A DNA stretch of 64,000 nucleotides from Rotaria socialis (GCA_905331475.1 CAJNYU010003827.1:62001-126000); one strand, 5' to 3'; positions 13,501 to 24,669 are shown, counted from the stretch's first letter. Notes: generated by a model not told the origin, from the letters alone. Program-made: numbers and translations.

Positions 13501-16500
13501 ATCGACAAATTATATGTAAAATGTCCCGTAATGTAAAACCATGAATATCTCAATGATCTTTAGGTCACTTACTAACTAGTTAAGGACCATTAGATTCGCC
13601 ACTGGTAGACCAATCTAATGGTATCACTTTCAGAATGAAGTTTAATTGTCTTGTTGAAAATCGATAGAAGAAATTGTACGGCTTTTTCAAGCACTCATCA
13701 GGTTTAGTTTCTATTCGAAGGCTCAGCTATAAATTGTTTGACGTGTCTAGTAGAGCTACACTGATTGATGCGTCTTTCATTCTTTTGTATTAAAGATTAT
13801 AGCGTTTTTGAAAGATTTCTCTGAAAATGATTATAGTGACTTTTCTCATTGTATTAACGATTTTATTTTTAAGTAAAGTGCAAGGAAAAGAAGTTTCTGG
13901 TAAATATTTTAGGTTCCTCTATGATACTACGAAGCTATTTTTCTTATATGAGCACTTTTATTTTTTTGATTTTTTCCTCGAATTGTACAAATGGAATACG
14001 ATTCACCCATATACATATTGAGAACATTCAATTTTTAACATGCAAGTGTTCTTATGTTTACATTTGTCGTAATTGAAATGTATGTTCCTCTTTTTGGGAG
14101 ATCTTCTTACCTCATATTGAAAAAAAGAATAACTATTTATAGCATACTATAAATACAGAAAGTCATTACGCTCTAGACTTCATAATCAGAACATATTTAT
14201 TATTTTTCTTCTATTTATTTATCATTTTGCAACATATTTTTAGGTTTGATTACTTATGGATGAGTCATAAGTCAGTCGATGATAATCAAGTTCTTTCACT
14301 ATTACCATATAAACTTCGTGCTGAAATAGCAATACATGTCCATTTAGATACTTTAAAACGAGTAAGTTTTTCTTCTTAATCAAAAAAGAAAAGAATTCTT
14401 TCTATTAAAGTAAGGTTTGCGCAAGGCGAACTTCGAGTAAAATTTTTAATTTTCTCCTTCTATACTTCATCTGACGGAGAATTTTACGGTTATCACGAAT
14501 CACTGTAAAAAAAAACGGTTATGAAAGTGCAACGTGGCACATACCCTTTTTTCTGTTTTTGAAATATCTGATAAAACCTTTTTTTGTTAAATACCCTATC
14601 AAAAACTTTTCGCCGTTTATTATTTTGCGAACTTTTTTTTACAATGATATAGCTTTTTTAAAGTTATTTCGATGCTTTCTTCAGTTTGAAAAATCGAAAA
14701 AGCTTTGTGGGGTGTGGGTGTGGATGTAAGTCTAGATATAGACTGTTTAAACCCGCATCCACATCCAAACCGCTTAAATGTTCATTTAGTTGTGACAGCA
14801 TTCATACAGAGAAGAAAATAAAAAACCTTCTAATTTTCCTAAGAAAAGCAGACCTCACATAAAAAATCACACTCATGAGTCATTTCTCCCATGTGAATAC
14901 CTGAAAATCTCTCAAAAACCCTTTGCACACCCTTTAGAAACCACCTGTAGATCTCGGTAGTGTCTCCATCGAATTCCCCATCGTTTTTAACCTACTAGGT
15001 GCTGTCTTGATTGTATTACTGGCGAAACTTTCAAAAATCCTCAAAATGGATTTTTAGTTTTCCACGTAGTCCAAGGTAAAACCCAATTTTCTTCACGAAG
15101 AGAAAGAAATTTCGAAAAAATGACTGGCACATTTTTGAAGAGGAGCATCTGACGAATCGAACCATGCAAAAAAATCGATTCTAGCACTTGAGGAAACGCT
15201 TTTGAAAGGTTTTTAAAAATTAGCTTTTGGGCTTTGAAAATCGCGTTCCTAGAGACTTTGACGGGCAACGCTTTAGGTCAAAAACAATTTTAAGATATTT
15301 TCTGATTCAATTTTTCAAGCTGAACAAGAGTATGTTCTTTTCGAGTATCTAAGAGTAGAGTCAGAAATTCAATTTTACAAAAACCATGGAAAAAACGAAG
15401 TTTTTTCGATTTTTTAAACTGAAGAAAGCATCGAAATAACCTTAAAGAACATATATTCGTGATCACCGTAAAATTCTCTATCAGATGAGGTATAAAAGGC
15501 GAAAAATAAAAATTTTACTCGAAATTCACCTTGCGCGAACCTTATATACATTATGAATTTGTTTGTGTAGGTTGAAATATTTCAAAATACTGAAGCCGGC
15601 TTTCTAAATGAACTCGTTCTACGCCTTAAACCTGTTCTGTTCTCACCCGGAGACTTTATTTGTCGAAAAGGTGAAGTTGGAAGAGAAATGTATATTGTTA
15701 ATCGTGGAAAATTGCATGTTATGGCAGATAATAATAAAACTGTCTTAGCAACATTAAAAGCCGGTATTAAAAAGAGCTTCAATTGATAGAGAGATTGTCT
15801 TGTCTATATTCATTTTCATTATAATTAGGATCATATTTTGGAGAAATCAGTATTTTAAATATGGGTAGCGGGAATCGTCGAACAGCATCGGTTCGATCCG
15901 TTGGTTATTCAGACTTATTTTGTCTTTCAAAAGAAGGTAATTTTTAAAACAAAAATTTTTCATCGTTAAAATTTTTGCATCAAAACATGTTTAGACCTTT
16001 GGGAAGTATTAAAAGAATATCCAGCTGTACGTGTAAAACTTGAAGCGATAGCTGTCAAACGTCTTGAAAAACATAAAAAACCTTTAATTCAACAAGGTAA
16101 ACAAATAACATAGTGTTTATAGAAATATTCTTTTTTTCTTCATGTTTTAGTTAATTTAAAACGAAGTAAAAGTGCACCTGGTCTTATCGAGGCGAATTGT
16201 CGTCTTCCATTTCACAGTCATGTTCGTCGAACTGGCAGCGGATTTCATCGTTTACCATCCGTTAAAGAAACGGATGTACCTGCAACTACACCTTCAATAG
16301 TTCCCTCAAATTCATTTTCTAATCATTCACAGCAACCACTTTCGGCGTCATCGAATTCATTATTAGCAGCTGCGCCACTTGCAACTTCTATAAGTGTAAC
16401 ATCGTCATTGAATTATAATCGACAACGGGCGATGAATCATTCGGTATCATGGTCCATGACAACGGATACAAAAAAAACAAATATATCTCGTATTGGAAGA

Positions 16501-16599
16501 GCTACATCATTAAATCATAGTGATATACAAAGTCATAATACTCCACTAATTACAAATGAAATTGAACGTTTAAAAAAACGTTTAATTGAACTTGAATAA
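10577..16599 (+). CDS. cyclic-nucleotide-gated cation channel, CNGA-like, with non-canonical pore
   Basis: A CNG-type channel subunit of the plasma membrane, opened by cGMP or cAMP. After a long Ser/Gln-rich N-terminus come S1 to S5 (about residues 272-430 counted from 10577), including an S4-like segment ([15 protein letters not shown]). The pore and S6 exon begins at 12008. The C-linker has the CNG hallmark VIRWFDYLW. The cyclic-nucleotide-binding domain keeps FGEISIL and NRRTASVRS, including the phosphate-binding Arg and the Thr linked to cGMP preference. The C-terminus contains a short coiled coil ([12 protein letters not shown]). Introns lie at 11946-12007, 12333-14243 and 14362-15570, plus several short ones; the two long ones hold inverted-repeat elements. 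The first in-frame ATG is at 10628, but a pyrimidine tract plus TTAG at 10576 suggests an acceptor and an upstream first exon. The pore reads LTLTQNHET where CNGA channels have LTLTTIGET. Confidence 0.9.
12628..12774. mobile_element. 147-bp MITE in CNG intron
   Basis: The ends form an imperfect inverted repeat beginning CCCTAGACACACTG on the left and, reversed, CCCAATCACACCG on the right. Both continue into GAAAAAGTGAA. A second matching inner block, GTGATTGGCGCATT, is present on both arms. The element is non-coding and foldback-like. No clean target-site duplication was identified. It lies in the 1.9-kb CNG intron, 15 bp from a second element. Confidence 0.6.
12790..14016. mobile_element. 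1.2-kb non-autonomous element with 36-bp terminal inverted repeats
   Basis: Bases 12790-12825 and the reverse complement of 13981-14016 match at 35 of 36 positions; the shared core contains GGGTGAATCGTATTCC. The interior has no recognisable transposase; its only open frame is a short hydrophobic one at 13827. Flanking bases do not give a clear target duplication. It fills most of the 1.9-kb CNG intron (12333-14243). Superfamily undetermined. Confidence 0.65.
14413..15542. mobile_element. 1.13-kb mariner-like non-autonomous element with long TIRs, TA target
   Basis: The left end begins AGGTTTGCGCAAGG and the right end, reversed, AGGTTCGCGCAAGG. Similarity continues for about 85-90 bp on each arm with scattered mismatches. 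A further inner pair (around 14660-14705 and 15400-15440, sharing ATGCTTTCTTCAG) is also inverted, so the arms originally ran for well over 100 bp, with about 150 bp extra on the left arm. The element is flanked by TA at 14411-14412 and 15543-15544, typical of Tc1/mariner insertions. The interior shows no transposase. It sits within the CNG intron 14362-15570. Confidence 0.75.
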
Positions 16600-16797
16600 G
16601 ACGATTTAACATTAAATTCAATATATAGTGAAGCATATATTGAAATAAAAAATCGTTTAAAAACTCTTGATGAAAAACAATAAAGTGGTAGAATTTAAGA
16701 ACCGGTGTACAAAAAAATGATAAAGAAATTTTTCTTTTGTGTCATATATACGTAACTATTTTTTTGTTTCTGTTTTTCTTTCCTGATGATTATCTTT

Positions 16798-16848
16798 AAT
16801 ATATATATATATATATATATACATGTTGTTGTTTGTTTGTTTGTTTGT
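16798..16848. repeat. AT and GTTT microsatellites
   Basis: A run of alternating AT is followed by a TTTG/GTTT repeat in the short interval between the convergent CNG and Rbfox-like genes. This is probably 3'-UTR sequence. Confidence 0.8.
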
Positions 16849-16940
16849 ATATGCGTGAAAGAAAAGAGCGATGGTTGTCAGATCGCCTAATAATGAATTT
16901 GGTTTTATTTGAAAAAGAAAAAAAAAACGAAACGAACTAT

Positions 16941-17953
16941 TTAACTTAAAATATTATTATTTATATAATAACAATTAACATTAGAAGCATTTAAACGAGT
17001 TGATGACCGAGAAGATGCTAGAGCAACCTAAGAAAGTAAATATCTCATGAGACTTCAATTAGATTGAACAAAAAAGAAGCCTTACTGTAATCTTTCTACC
17101 GTCAGCAATGGATCCATTTTTTACGCGTATCGCATTTAAGCCATCACCTAAAAGAATAATAAGAGAAACGTTAATTTAATTTTAATTCAAATTGCTGTTA
17201 CTATGACGAAGAAATGTAATGAAACCAAAACCCTGAAGACAAAAACAGTTATAAAAAGGCTTTTCTCTATGAATTTATTTATCTTACCTTTGACCCACGT
17301 TCATTCGAAACGATTTCAGGATCTTTGACTGGTCCAAATACCTTGAATAGAAGATGAATAAGTATGTCTTTTTTTCGGAAATGCAGTTTTTTTACTAGAA
17401 ATTGTTTACATAAATCATCAATAGTCCATAAAAATGGTATATTTCCAACATGAATACGTAAAGGATGATCTACTTCAAGTCGTTGTTCCATGCAAGAGAA
17501 CTATTCCAATTATACAAAATATTTTGAAGTAAACTCAAAAATTTGTTATTAACTTACTTGATCAATTGATGGCATAGATAAGTAACGATTCATTGTTGAT
17601 AATGATGAATTAGTAGGAAAAACTTGTGCTTTATCAAGACCATAAGTAGAACGATGATGTGTCGAAGAAAGCACATACTACAAAAATATGCATATCCACT
17701 CGTTCGATATCAATAAATAAAATGATTACTTACTGCATTTTGTGGTTTCATAAATAAATGTTGGTTGATTATTGGAGAATCTCGAACAATTCCTTTTGTT
17801 TTCATGCATGAAAATTGTTCATTCAATTGATTTGCATACGAATGCATTGGATAAAACTAAAGAATAGAAAATATACGATTTAAAATAAAATTATTAATTT
17901 CAATTGTTATTACGAACTTCATTACAACATGGTAGTGGTAACTGTCGATCCAT
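16941..17953 (-). CDS. Rbfox-like single-RRM RNA-binding protein
   Basis: Reading on the minus strand from the ATG at 17953, in-frame short introns join about seven exons. The N-terminus (MDRQLPLPCCNE, then FYPMHSYANQLNEQF) is about 100 residues of low-conservation sequence. The RRM follows: RNP2-like LRIHVGNIPF, then WTIDDLCKQF, then VFGPVKDPEIVSNERGSK, then RNP1 GFGFITF, then a C-terminal strand ADGRKITV. The NERGSKGFGF stretch and NIPF are hallmarks of the Fox-1/Rbfox RRM. Two introns interrupt the RRM, one after KQFL and one after GSK. After the RRM only about 30 residues remain before the stop. Rbfox proteins bind GCAUG in introns and steer alternative splicing. This one is short and divergent, so its target is uncertain. 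It is convergent with the CNG gene. Confidence 0.83.
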
Positions 17954-19765
17954 GATTATTTATTTTTTATTGTGACCGTCTCTAACAGATGTTTAATATG
18001 TACTTGTTCAAATGATAACTGTCTAGCCTTAAATATGATGAACGTTCGGACGACAACACGTGTTTATTTATCACATGTTCTTTAAATTTGATAGTACAAC
18101 GCAAATGATAGATACATCATTCGTCGAAATTCAAAATACTTGTATTAACGAACAAAATTTTCAAATTTTGATGTTTCTATATGTTAGCATATATCGTTTA
18201 AATCATACGTCTTTGTTATATTCGATTTCATAGTGATGTTCAGTTTTACCTAGATCCATAATATGATAAATATAAAATCCAGGCTTTTTTCTGCTATAGT
18301 GCGATCATACTAGGTTTTATTTTGCTTTGCTTTTGTTGAAGTTATTTTATCTGATGAAAATATCTCGATTGATATGTAAAATTTTGACGCATGACTAAAA
18401 CAATATTGCATTGAAGCAATGAATAGAGCGTTTGAACTATGTTTATATGTGACATTGATGTAATCTCTGAGAAGAAGAAAAGAAATGTCAGTTCTTTATC
18501 GATACTGCTTCTTCTTTCACACGCGTTAACATACTAGTAATAGTTTGACTGTTAGCTATCGTAAGCAGCTTTAGAATTTGCAATTACTGAAATGGATATC
18601 ATGTGAATGGTCTCGCCGTCTTTCACACAGAACTGAAAACGCAAAAAAGTCTCATGACTCTTTAACAAATGAAAAGAAAATGTCTAGGATTTCTTTTTTA
18701 TATAACGTTCATTATAGTGTTTTTAGCATTTTCTCTGAATGGATATGAATTTATAATAGCTTGCTGAATACTATTCTTCAATGGAAGTATTTGAGTAAGT
18801 TCTTTTCAAATCAATCTAAACAATATATTGTATAATTTCGTTTAAAATCATGACGATGATATTATCGATCATCATTGTAACGAGATATTTTATAAAGTTG
18901 AGTTCATCAGTTATTCCATTAAAATAAAAGTTTTCTCATTGGAGACAAGAAAAACATCTCTCTCGCATGAAGAACTTGCTAACGTATATGATAAAGCTTT
19001 ACATATTTCATGCGATTCCCCTAAGCCTTTTTGTTATTGTATTTATCTTATGATGAATGTTTTTAATAAATAATGACTTTTAGCGTTATTATTTTGTAAT
19101 ATTGAAAGATCTAAAGAAATTTATTAAGCATTCTACCCAAGCAGAAGTTCGTAAATATCATGAATTTTTATCTCCGGTGTTATCCAAACAAAAAAATATT
19201 AGTCATTTTGTCTGATTTTACAATTGTAGAAAAATCAATTCAGATCGTAATATAACGTCTTTGAAATGTTATACCTTTGATTAAAACTTTACGCAACCTG
19301 ATTTATTTTATTACTTTACAGGAATATGAAAAAAATAGCTAATAAGGTTATTTCATACTATAATTATGATTTTGATAAAATCAACTATGAAAACTCATCA
19401 GTAGCTATTTGAATAATCAAGTATTCCAGGATGGAATAAAAGTCACTTACAAACTATGTTCTCATGACAACTACACTCAAAGTTTTATTTAGAAAAATAG
19501 TTTAGAATGTTTTGTAATTTTTAGCAGTTTTTATCTTGTTTTGATAGAATAGATTAAGTTTCACACGTGAAAACTGTTCTAATCGCTTTAATAAAATAGT
19601 CTATCACATGTTCATTTATCTATCATAGAACACTATAACAATGTATCTAAAACAATAATGAATATAAGTTCATTCTTCACACTGATATAAGTATCAAAGC
19701 TTTGACATAAGTCGAATGTACACGTTGAAAGAAGAAAACATGGGAAAAAAAAGAAAAAGGTAATT
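17954..19765. other. intergenic region, nothing recognised
   Basis: AT-rich sequence between the Rbfox-like start and the hnRNP K-like stop, both on the minus strand. I found no long open frame, inverted repeat or domain. It likely holds the Rbfox-like promoter and the hnRNP K-like 3' UTR. Confidence 0.55.
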
Positions 19766-22700
19766 TTAACGACGTCGACCGCCTTTGTAAGCTGTTCTTG
19801 GTATTGGCTTTTGTGTCTGTAAACATTCTTTAATCAAACGAAGTGCTTGATGAATTTGACTTTTTGTTCCTTTAATTACTGATGGTTCGTTATCGTCGTT
19901 TGTTAAATGAATTTTTGCGCCGGTTTGTTCTCGAATTTGTGTGATATGTTGACCTAAAAACATGTCGATTATATAGAAATCAATTATACTAATAAGAACA
20001 TTTAATTCTATACCGAATGGACCAATCAGTAATCCAACTTGTCTTCCTTTAACATAATTTAATTCTTTAACATAAATTCGTTTGTCATCACTTGATTTTG
20101 AGCGTTTTGATTCATCGTCATCATCATTAGATTCTGTATCAGTATCATCATAGTTTAATGGAGCATCTTCATAATTGTAACGAGTCTTTGACAATGATGA
20201 CGACGATGAATTCATTGAAATAGTTGATCGCTGTTTCAATTCAGTTAAATCTTCCGATGAAGTAGTAATATTATTATTTGTTGTTATTTCACAAGTATCA
20301 TTTGGTTTATAAGCACCGTATTCCTGAGCACATGACTCATCATAATGCAATGATGGATCATACATTGGATATGATTGATGAACATCTTCATCCGTAAAAT
20401 GAGCTTGTTCAAGGATATTTTGAATAATTTCTCGAAGACAACTAAAACAAAATATGTAGAGAGAAATGTTTTAAATCAAGCCGCACTTGTAGATATGTAT
20501 TCTATTTTTATATAGTAAAAGTTTTCATTAGAAAATGATTGATATTCGAATTCAATATGATTTAATTTATACACATTGTTATGTTGATGTAGAACTAGCT
20601 TGATTCAATATCAGATAAACATTTCTGTTATTCGAATATACCATCAGCGAGAAACGTTTCTTTTAGTAATTAACATATTTTAAATCATTGAATATTCAAT
20701 AGATGAAATTTGAGTATAAGAAACAACTAGCATGAATAATGAGTATATTACATCGATAATATTCATCTATGTAAATATAATCAAATTCTGATATTAAATA
20801 CGAATATTATCGCTACATTATATTATTTATAGTTGTGTCACTCGCTAGCCCAATAACTGTATAATAAGTAGAAATAAGATTTCATCGATGGAATTTTTAT
20901 CTATGCTGATTTTTAAGATAACTGCATTCGCACAGTGTGTTTAATCCACTTTCGATTTTTTTAGGAAATAGCTCTTCAATCCGATTATAGTTCGCTGAAA
21001 ACTCAGAAAGTTTACGAAAACCTTTCGATTTTTGTCATAGTACTGCTGACTAGCTGATTGATGTTCATCTATCTTCGAACTAGCCATATACTTGTATTTG
21101 TATCGTTCACACATTTGATCGGATCGAAATGGACAAAGAATGCTATGCAAATGATGGGGAAAGTAGACCTTTTTGTTTAATGATTTTAACGCCAGTAGGA
21201 GCTAGTATTTTGTCAAATTTGTTATTCTTGACCTTTTCGTAAGATAGTTGTAATCAAACTAACTCAATAGGGTTTATTATTTTCCATAATCAAATCCTAG
21301 CCTTCGATTAATTTAGTATACGTGTTAGACACTTTCATCAATAAACTCATTAGTAATGCTGATTATTTATCATGCTCTGAATTCCCTAGTCGGACTGTTC
21401 TTTTCGACTCAAATTTCCCATTCTAACTTTGTTTTCCTTTTCATCCTTAGTGTCTATTTATATCTTTCTATCGTTAGACAAAATAATTTTTCAGAAAAAA
21501 TTTAGACAATCAAGTTCGTTATTATATAATTGATGAACTCTATGAACAACTTGTCAATGCAGTATGATACACATTTCAACTGAAAAGGTCTCTCGTAATC
21601 AATAGAATATTTGTTTGATCTCGAAGGAAACAATAGGACTTACTAGATAATATAGTCACTATGATGATGACTACGTAAAAGTACAACTCTTTCATCACTT
21701 TGTGGACATGTTTGCGGGAAAACTTTAACCAAATCAAGTTGATATTTATCACGTAAACGTTCAAGACGTTCATTACGTTTTCCAGTTATAATTGGTATAA
21801 ATTTGTTTTGAAATAACAATCGAATTTCATACTCATTCGAAGAACATTTAAAAGCAACGATTAAATCAGTTAAGATATCAATAGATGCTTCGATATCATG
21901 TTGATCTATAATAGTTAGTATACATTCAATGCACGATTGACATGAAAGTTTCAATGCATCATTGAATTGTTCAATATCAAGAGTTTTAATTAATTCTTCT
22001 CGAACATAATTTGGTATTAATAAACGAAATGGAAGATTATGTGATAGATTATTAAGACCTTGCCGTGTTGCATCTGTCCAAACTGGTGGTGTTGGCTTAC
22101 ATTCCATTGGGGTCGGTGAAGGAGATCTAGGAACTACAGATTGAGACATCAAAAACAAAATTAGATAATTTGTAAAGATTTTGCTTTTTTTTCGTTACTT
22201 GTCTCAAATAACGATGGTAAAGATTGAGGTGGTGCTGAAGGTGAAGGTGAAGGATGACGTAATGGTTGATGCTTACTAAAATCTGTCATTTTATTTAATT
22301 GTAATTCACCAGTTATTTGAATTTTCGAAGAATCCAGTTGAAAATCAATGTTTTTCATAAAATCAATTGTATCCTACGAAAACAAAAAATGGCAAGTAAA
22401 TAAATAATATATTTTATTAAATCTTGCTTTCATTTGTTGTAAACGTTGTTCCATTTCATCAAGTTGTTCAGAATCAGTTGATTGTGGATTACTTTTCATG
22501 ATTAATAATTTTTTTACAAATTGATCTTGAAGTAATTTTTTCATACTGCTTTGAAGTTTGATTAATTCGTTATATGATTCATTATTTTCAGCTAATTTAT
22601 CATGTTTCATTGATTGTAGACGATTATACATAGAATTTTTCCATTCATCTAATTCTTGATAAACATGATTATGTGCATGTCTAAGATCAAATGATTCCAA

Positions 22701-22970
22701 CGCTTGTTTTTGAACTAGAATTTGTTTATGTATTTGTGAATTTGTGCATTCAGATGACGTTGGAATATTAATCGATGTTGATTGTTGATAGTTTGCATTT
22801 GTTGAAGATAAAATGAGTGATGATCGATGTGCACGTGCTGGCTCAAGCGTTGTTTTATCTTCGATCAGTGAAATTTTCTTTGATGATTGACTTGCTTGAC
22901 TTTTTGCTCCATAAAGAGATTTATTGTTATTAAAAAGCAGCGGAGGATTCATACCATTCGTGTTTGACAT
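19766..22970 (-). CDS. hnRNP K-like KH-domain protein with degenerate KH1 and coiled-coil N-terminus
   Basis: The minus-strand start chosen is the ATG at 22970 (MSNTNGMNPP). The first part is low-complexity followed by a coiled coil (LQSSMKKLLQDQ, QLDEMEQRLQQMK). Joined exons then give SPSPTPMECKPTPPVW. A KH1-like segment (LPFRLLIPNYVREELIKTL) lacks the GxxG loop. KH2 follows (YEIRLLFQNKFIPIITGKRN, ending CPQSDERVVLL, close to the CPHSTDRVVLI region of hnRNP K). After a roughly 1.2-kb intron comes CLREIIQNILEQ and a YDPSLHYDES stretch that recalls the YDPNFYDE linker of hnRNP K. KH3 has VGLLIGPFGQHITQIREQTGAK, and the protein ends in a basic GGRRR tail. One intron, 22374-22427, uses a GC donor. 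hnRNP K binds C-rich RNA/DNA in nuclear and cytoplasmic regulation; this looks like a divergent paralogue. Confidence 0.8.
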
Positions 22971-23643
22971 GATTAGAATTTGGAAATAGTACGAAACTTG
23001 AAAAATAAAATACAAGATCAAGTTTCGTTCGTTTTCTTTTTTCGTTTCTTATTGATTCACTTTAAAAAGCCAATCGTTCGCAAAGTAATTCAATTGGTAT
23101 TGATTACCGGTGACGTCCATCGGAATTCAAAAATTTTAATCATCATAGATTTAAAAAAACACAATGTAAAATAGATGCTGTTTAAATTAGAATCTTCAAT
23201 AAAAAGTCAACTTCATTAATTTTTTTCACGAAGTATTTCTAATAAAATGTATTTTTGTTACACGTGCAAAGTTCTCTACTTCATTCTTTGTATAAATATC
23301 TATATATTTACTTTACGAACAAAAAGCTTGTCATGAGAACGAAATAGTCATTTAGCGCATGGGGTTTCTTATTTGTTCTCTTCTATTCTATGTTAGTTTT
23401 ATGACACCTAAGTAGCATACTTCTACGAAATAATACAATGAAGCGAAAAATATTCCTGCCTTCCAACAACGACATTTTTCTTCTAGGTGAAATAAATATT
23501 TTTCTATCATTCTTCAGACGTCGAATTTTTATACATTTTTTGATCATTGACATTTGTCAATCTTAGATTCAAATCAAGACAAATGAAAATAGCATGTTTT
23601 TTTAAAGTTCATATTTATTTTCATTAAAAGATTTTCATATCAA
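22971..23643. promoter_or_regulatory. shared 5' region of two divergent genes
   Basis: These 673 bp separate the start codons of the minus-strand hnRNP K-like gene and the plus-strand ADP-ribosylglycohydrolase-like gene. No coding signal is recognised, so both promoters should lie here. No specific site can be assigned with confidence. Confidence 0.5.
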
Positions 23644-24528
23644 ATGGCTAGTATCCATGCACGTTGTGATGGAATGTTTATTGGACATGCGCTTGTATCT
23701 AACTTTGATGATTCTTGTCACATGGCATCACAACTCAGCGAAAGTCTTCTCGAATTAAAACGTTTCGATGGTCCCAATATTATGTCCAGATATCTCTATT
23801 CATATCATACAAAAAAATATGATCTTGGTGAAACGACAAAAATTGTCTATGAAAGCTTAAAAAATAGAGTTCAAAACGAATCTAAACGATCACCTGTGAG
23901 TCGTGAATCTTTTCTGTTTGATCAATCTATTATTGACGAAACTGCACGATTGACTGATAGCACACTTGGCAATAAAACTGCGGGATGTGGTCCATCTAGT
24001 CGTTCGTTTCCTCTTGCATTATGTCATTGGATTGATGACGATGATCTATTTGATATCTCAAAGAAAGAAGCAAATTTAACACATCATAATCGATTGGCAG
24101 GAGAAGTTGCCGGTATTGTTAATCTTATTTGTCGATCATTATTAAGAAAAAAGACATGGGAAGAAGCCATCCAGTTAGCATTTTTAGCACCGTCTCTTCA
24201 TGACGATGTAAGTGCTGTATGTTTACGGTATGGTCGTTCAATGAATCCAAACGTAAACATGCATCCAGCTTATGCTCCCCGCGTGCTTCTTGAAGCACTT
24301 CAGTATGTCGCGAATTCGAATAATTTAACTGAAGCTCTTCGAAATCTGAATGTTAAACAGAACTTTTATGCTTTACCTATTATCGGTGTATTTTTGGGCG
24401 CTCGATGGGATATTCCATTAGAAATTTTTGAGGACAAACTCAATGATCCAAGATTGAAAACAATTCGTGATATAGCAAATAAGTTTAGTCGTGAATGGAA
24501 TCCGGAAAACGAGAGTGCATGGTATTGA
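23644..24528 (+). CDS. ADP-ribosylglycohydrolase-like (ARH/DraG family) protein, intronless
   Basis: A single uninterrupted frame of 294 residues begins MASIHARCDG. Features of the ADP-ribosylglycohydrolase fold, in order: DGMFIGHALV near the start (the GD.LG region), FDDSCHMASQ (the first metal-ligand area, usually DDT/DDS.M), RYLYSYHT.KYDLGETT, GCGPSSRSFPLAL, the helix EANLTHHNRLAGEVAGIV, YAPRVLLEAL, and a C-terminal YALPIIGVFLGARWDIP. The family removes ADP-ribose from proteins or metabolites using two metal ions. The usual C-terminal metal motif (D-x-D-T/S-N) is not visible; the segment before YALP reads NVKQNF. Catalysis is therefore uncertain. It has no intron while most neighbours do, and a decayed second copy follows directly. 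It could be a former horizontal acquisition, but that is inference. Confidence 0.75.
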   Translation: MASIHARCDGMFIGHALVSNFDDSCHMASQLSESLLELKRFDGPNIMSRYLYSYHTKKYDLGETTKIVYESLKNRVQNESKRSPVSRESFLFDQSIIDETARLTDSTLGNKTAGCGPSSRSFPLALCHWIDDDDLFDISKKEANLTHHNRLAGEVAGIVNLICRSLLRKKTWEEAIQLAFLAPSLHDDVSAVCLRYGRSMNPNVNMHPAYAPRVLLEALQYVANSNNLTEALRNLNVKQNFYALPIIGVFLGARWDIPLEIFEDKLNDPRLKTIRDIANKFSREWNPENESAWY

Positions 24529-24669
24529 GTAAACATCAAAATTGTATTCGATTTGTTTTTTCATATAAATATATTTAATAATATGGCTGTAAATTTTATA
24601 TTTCATTGAAAATTCTTTCATAATTAGTATTTTACTGTTCCTCTCCATTCTAGATTGATGACTTAATCA

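Noticed and set aside
17279-17491. Uninterrupted 70-residue RRM fragment
   Set aside because: The KKLHFRKKDILIHLLFK segment is a short intron read through; removing it restores the RRM spacing.
22161-22358. Separate small gene ending at 22161
   Set aside because: A 65-bp GT-AG intron (GTAACG to CTGTAG) removes that stop and joins the frame to the KH exons, so it is one gene.
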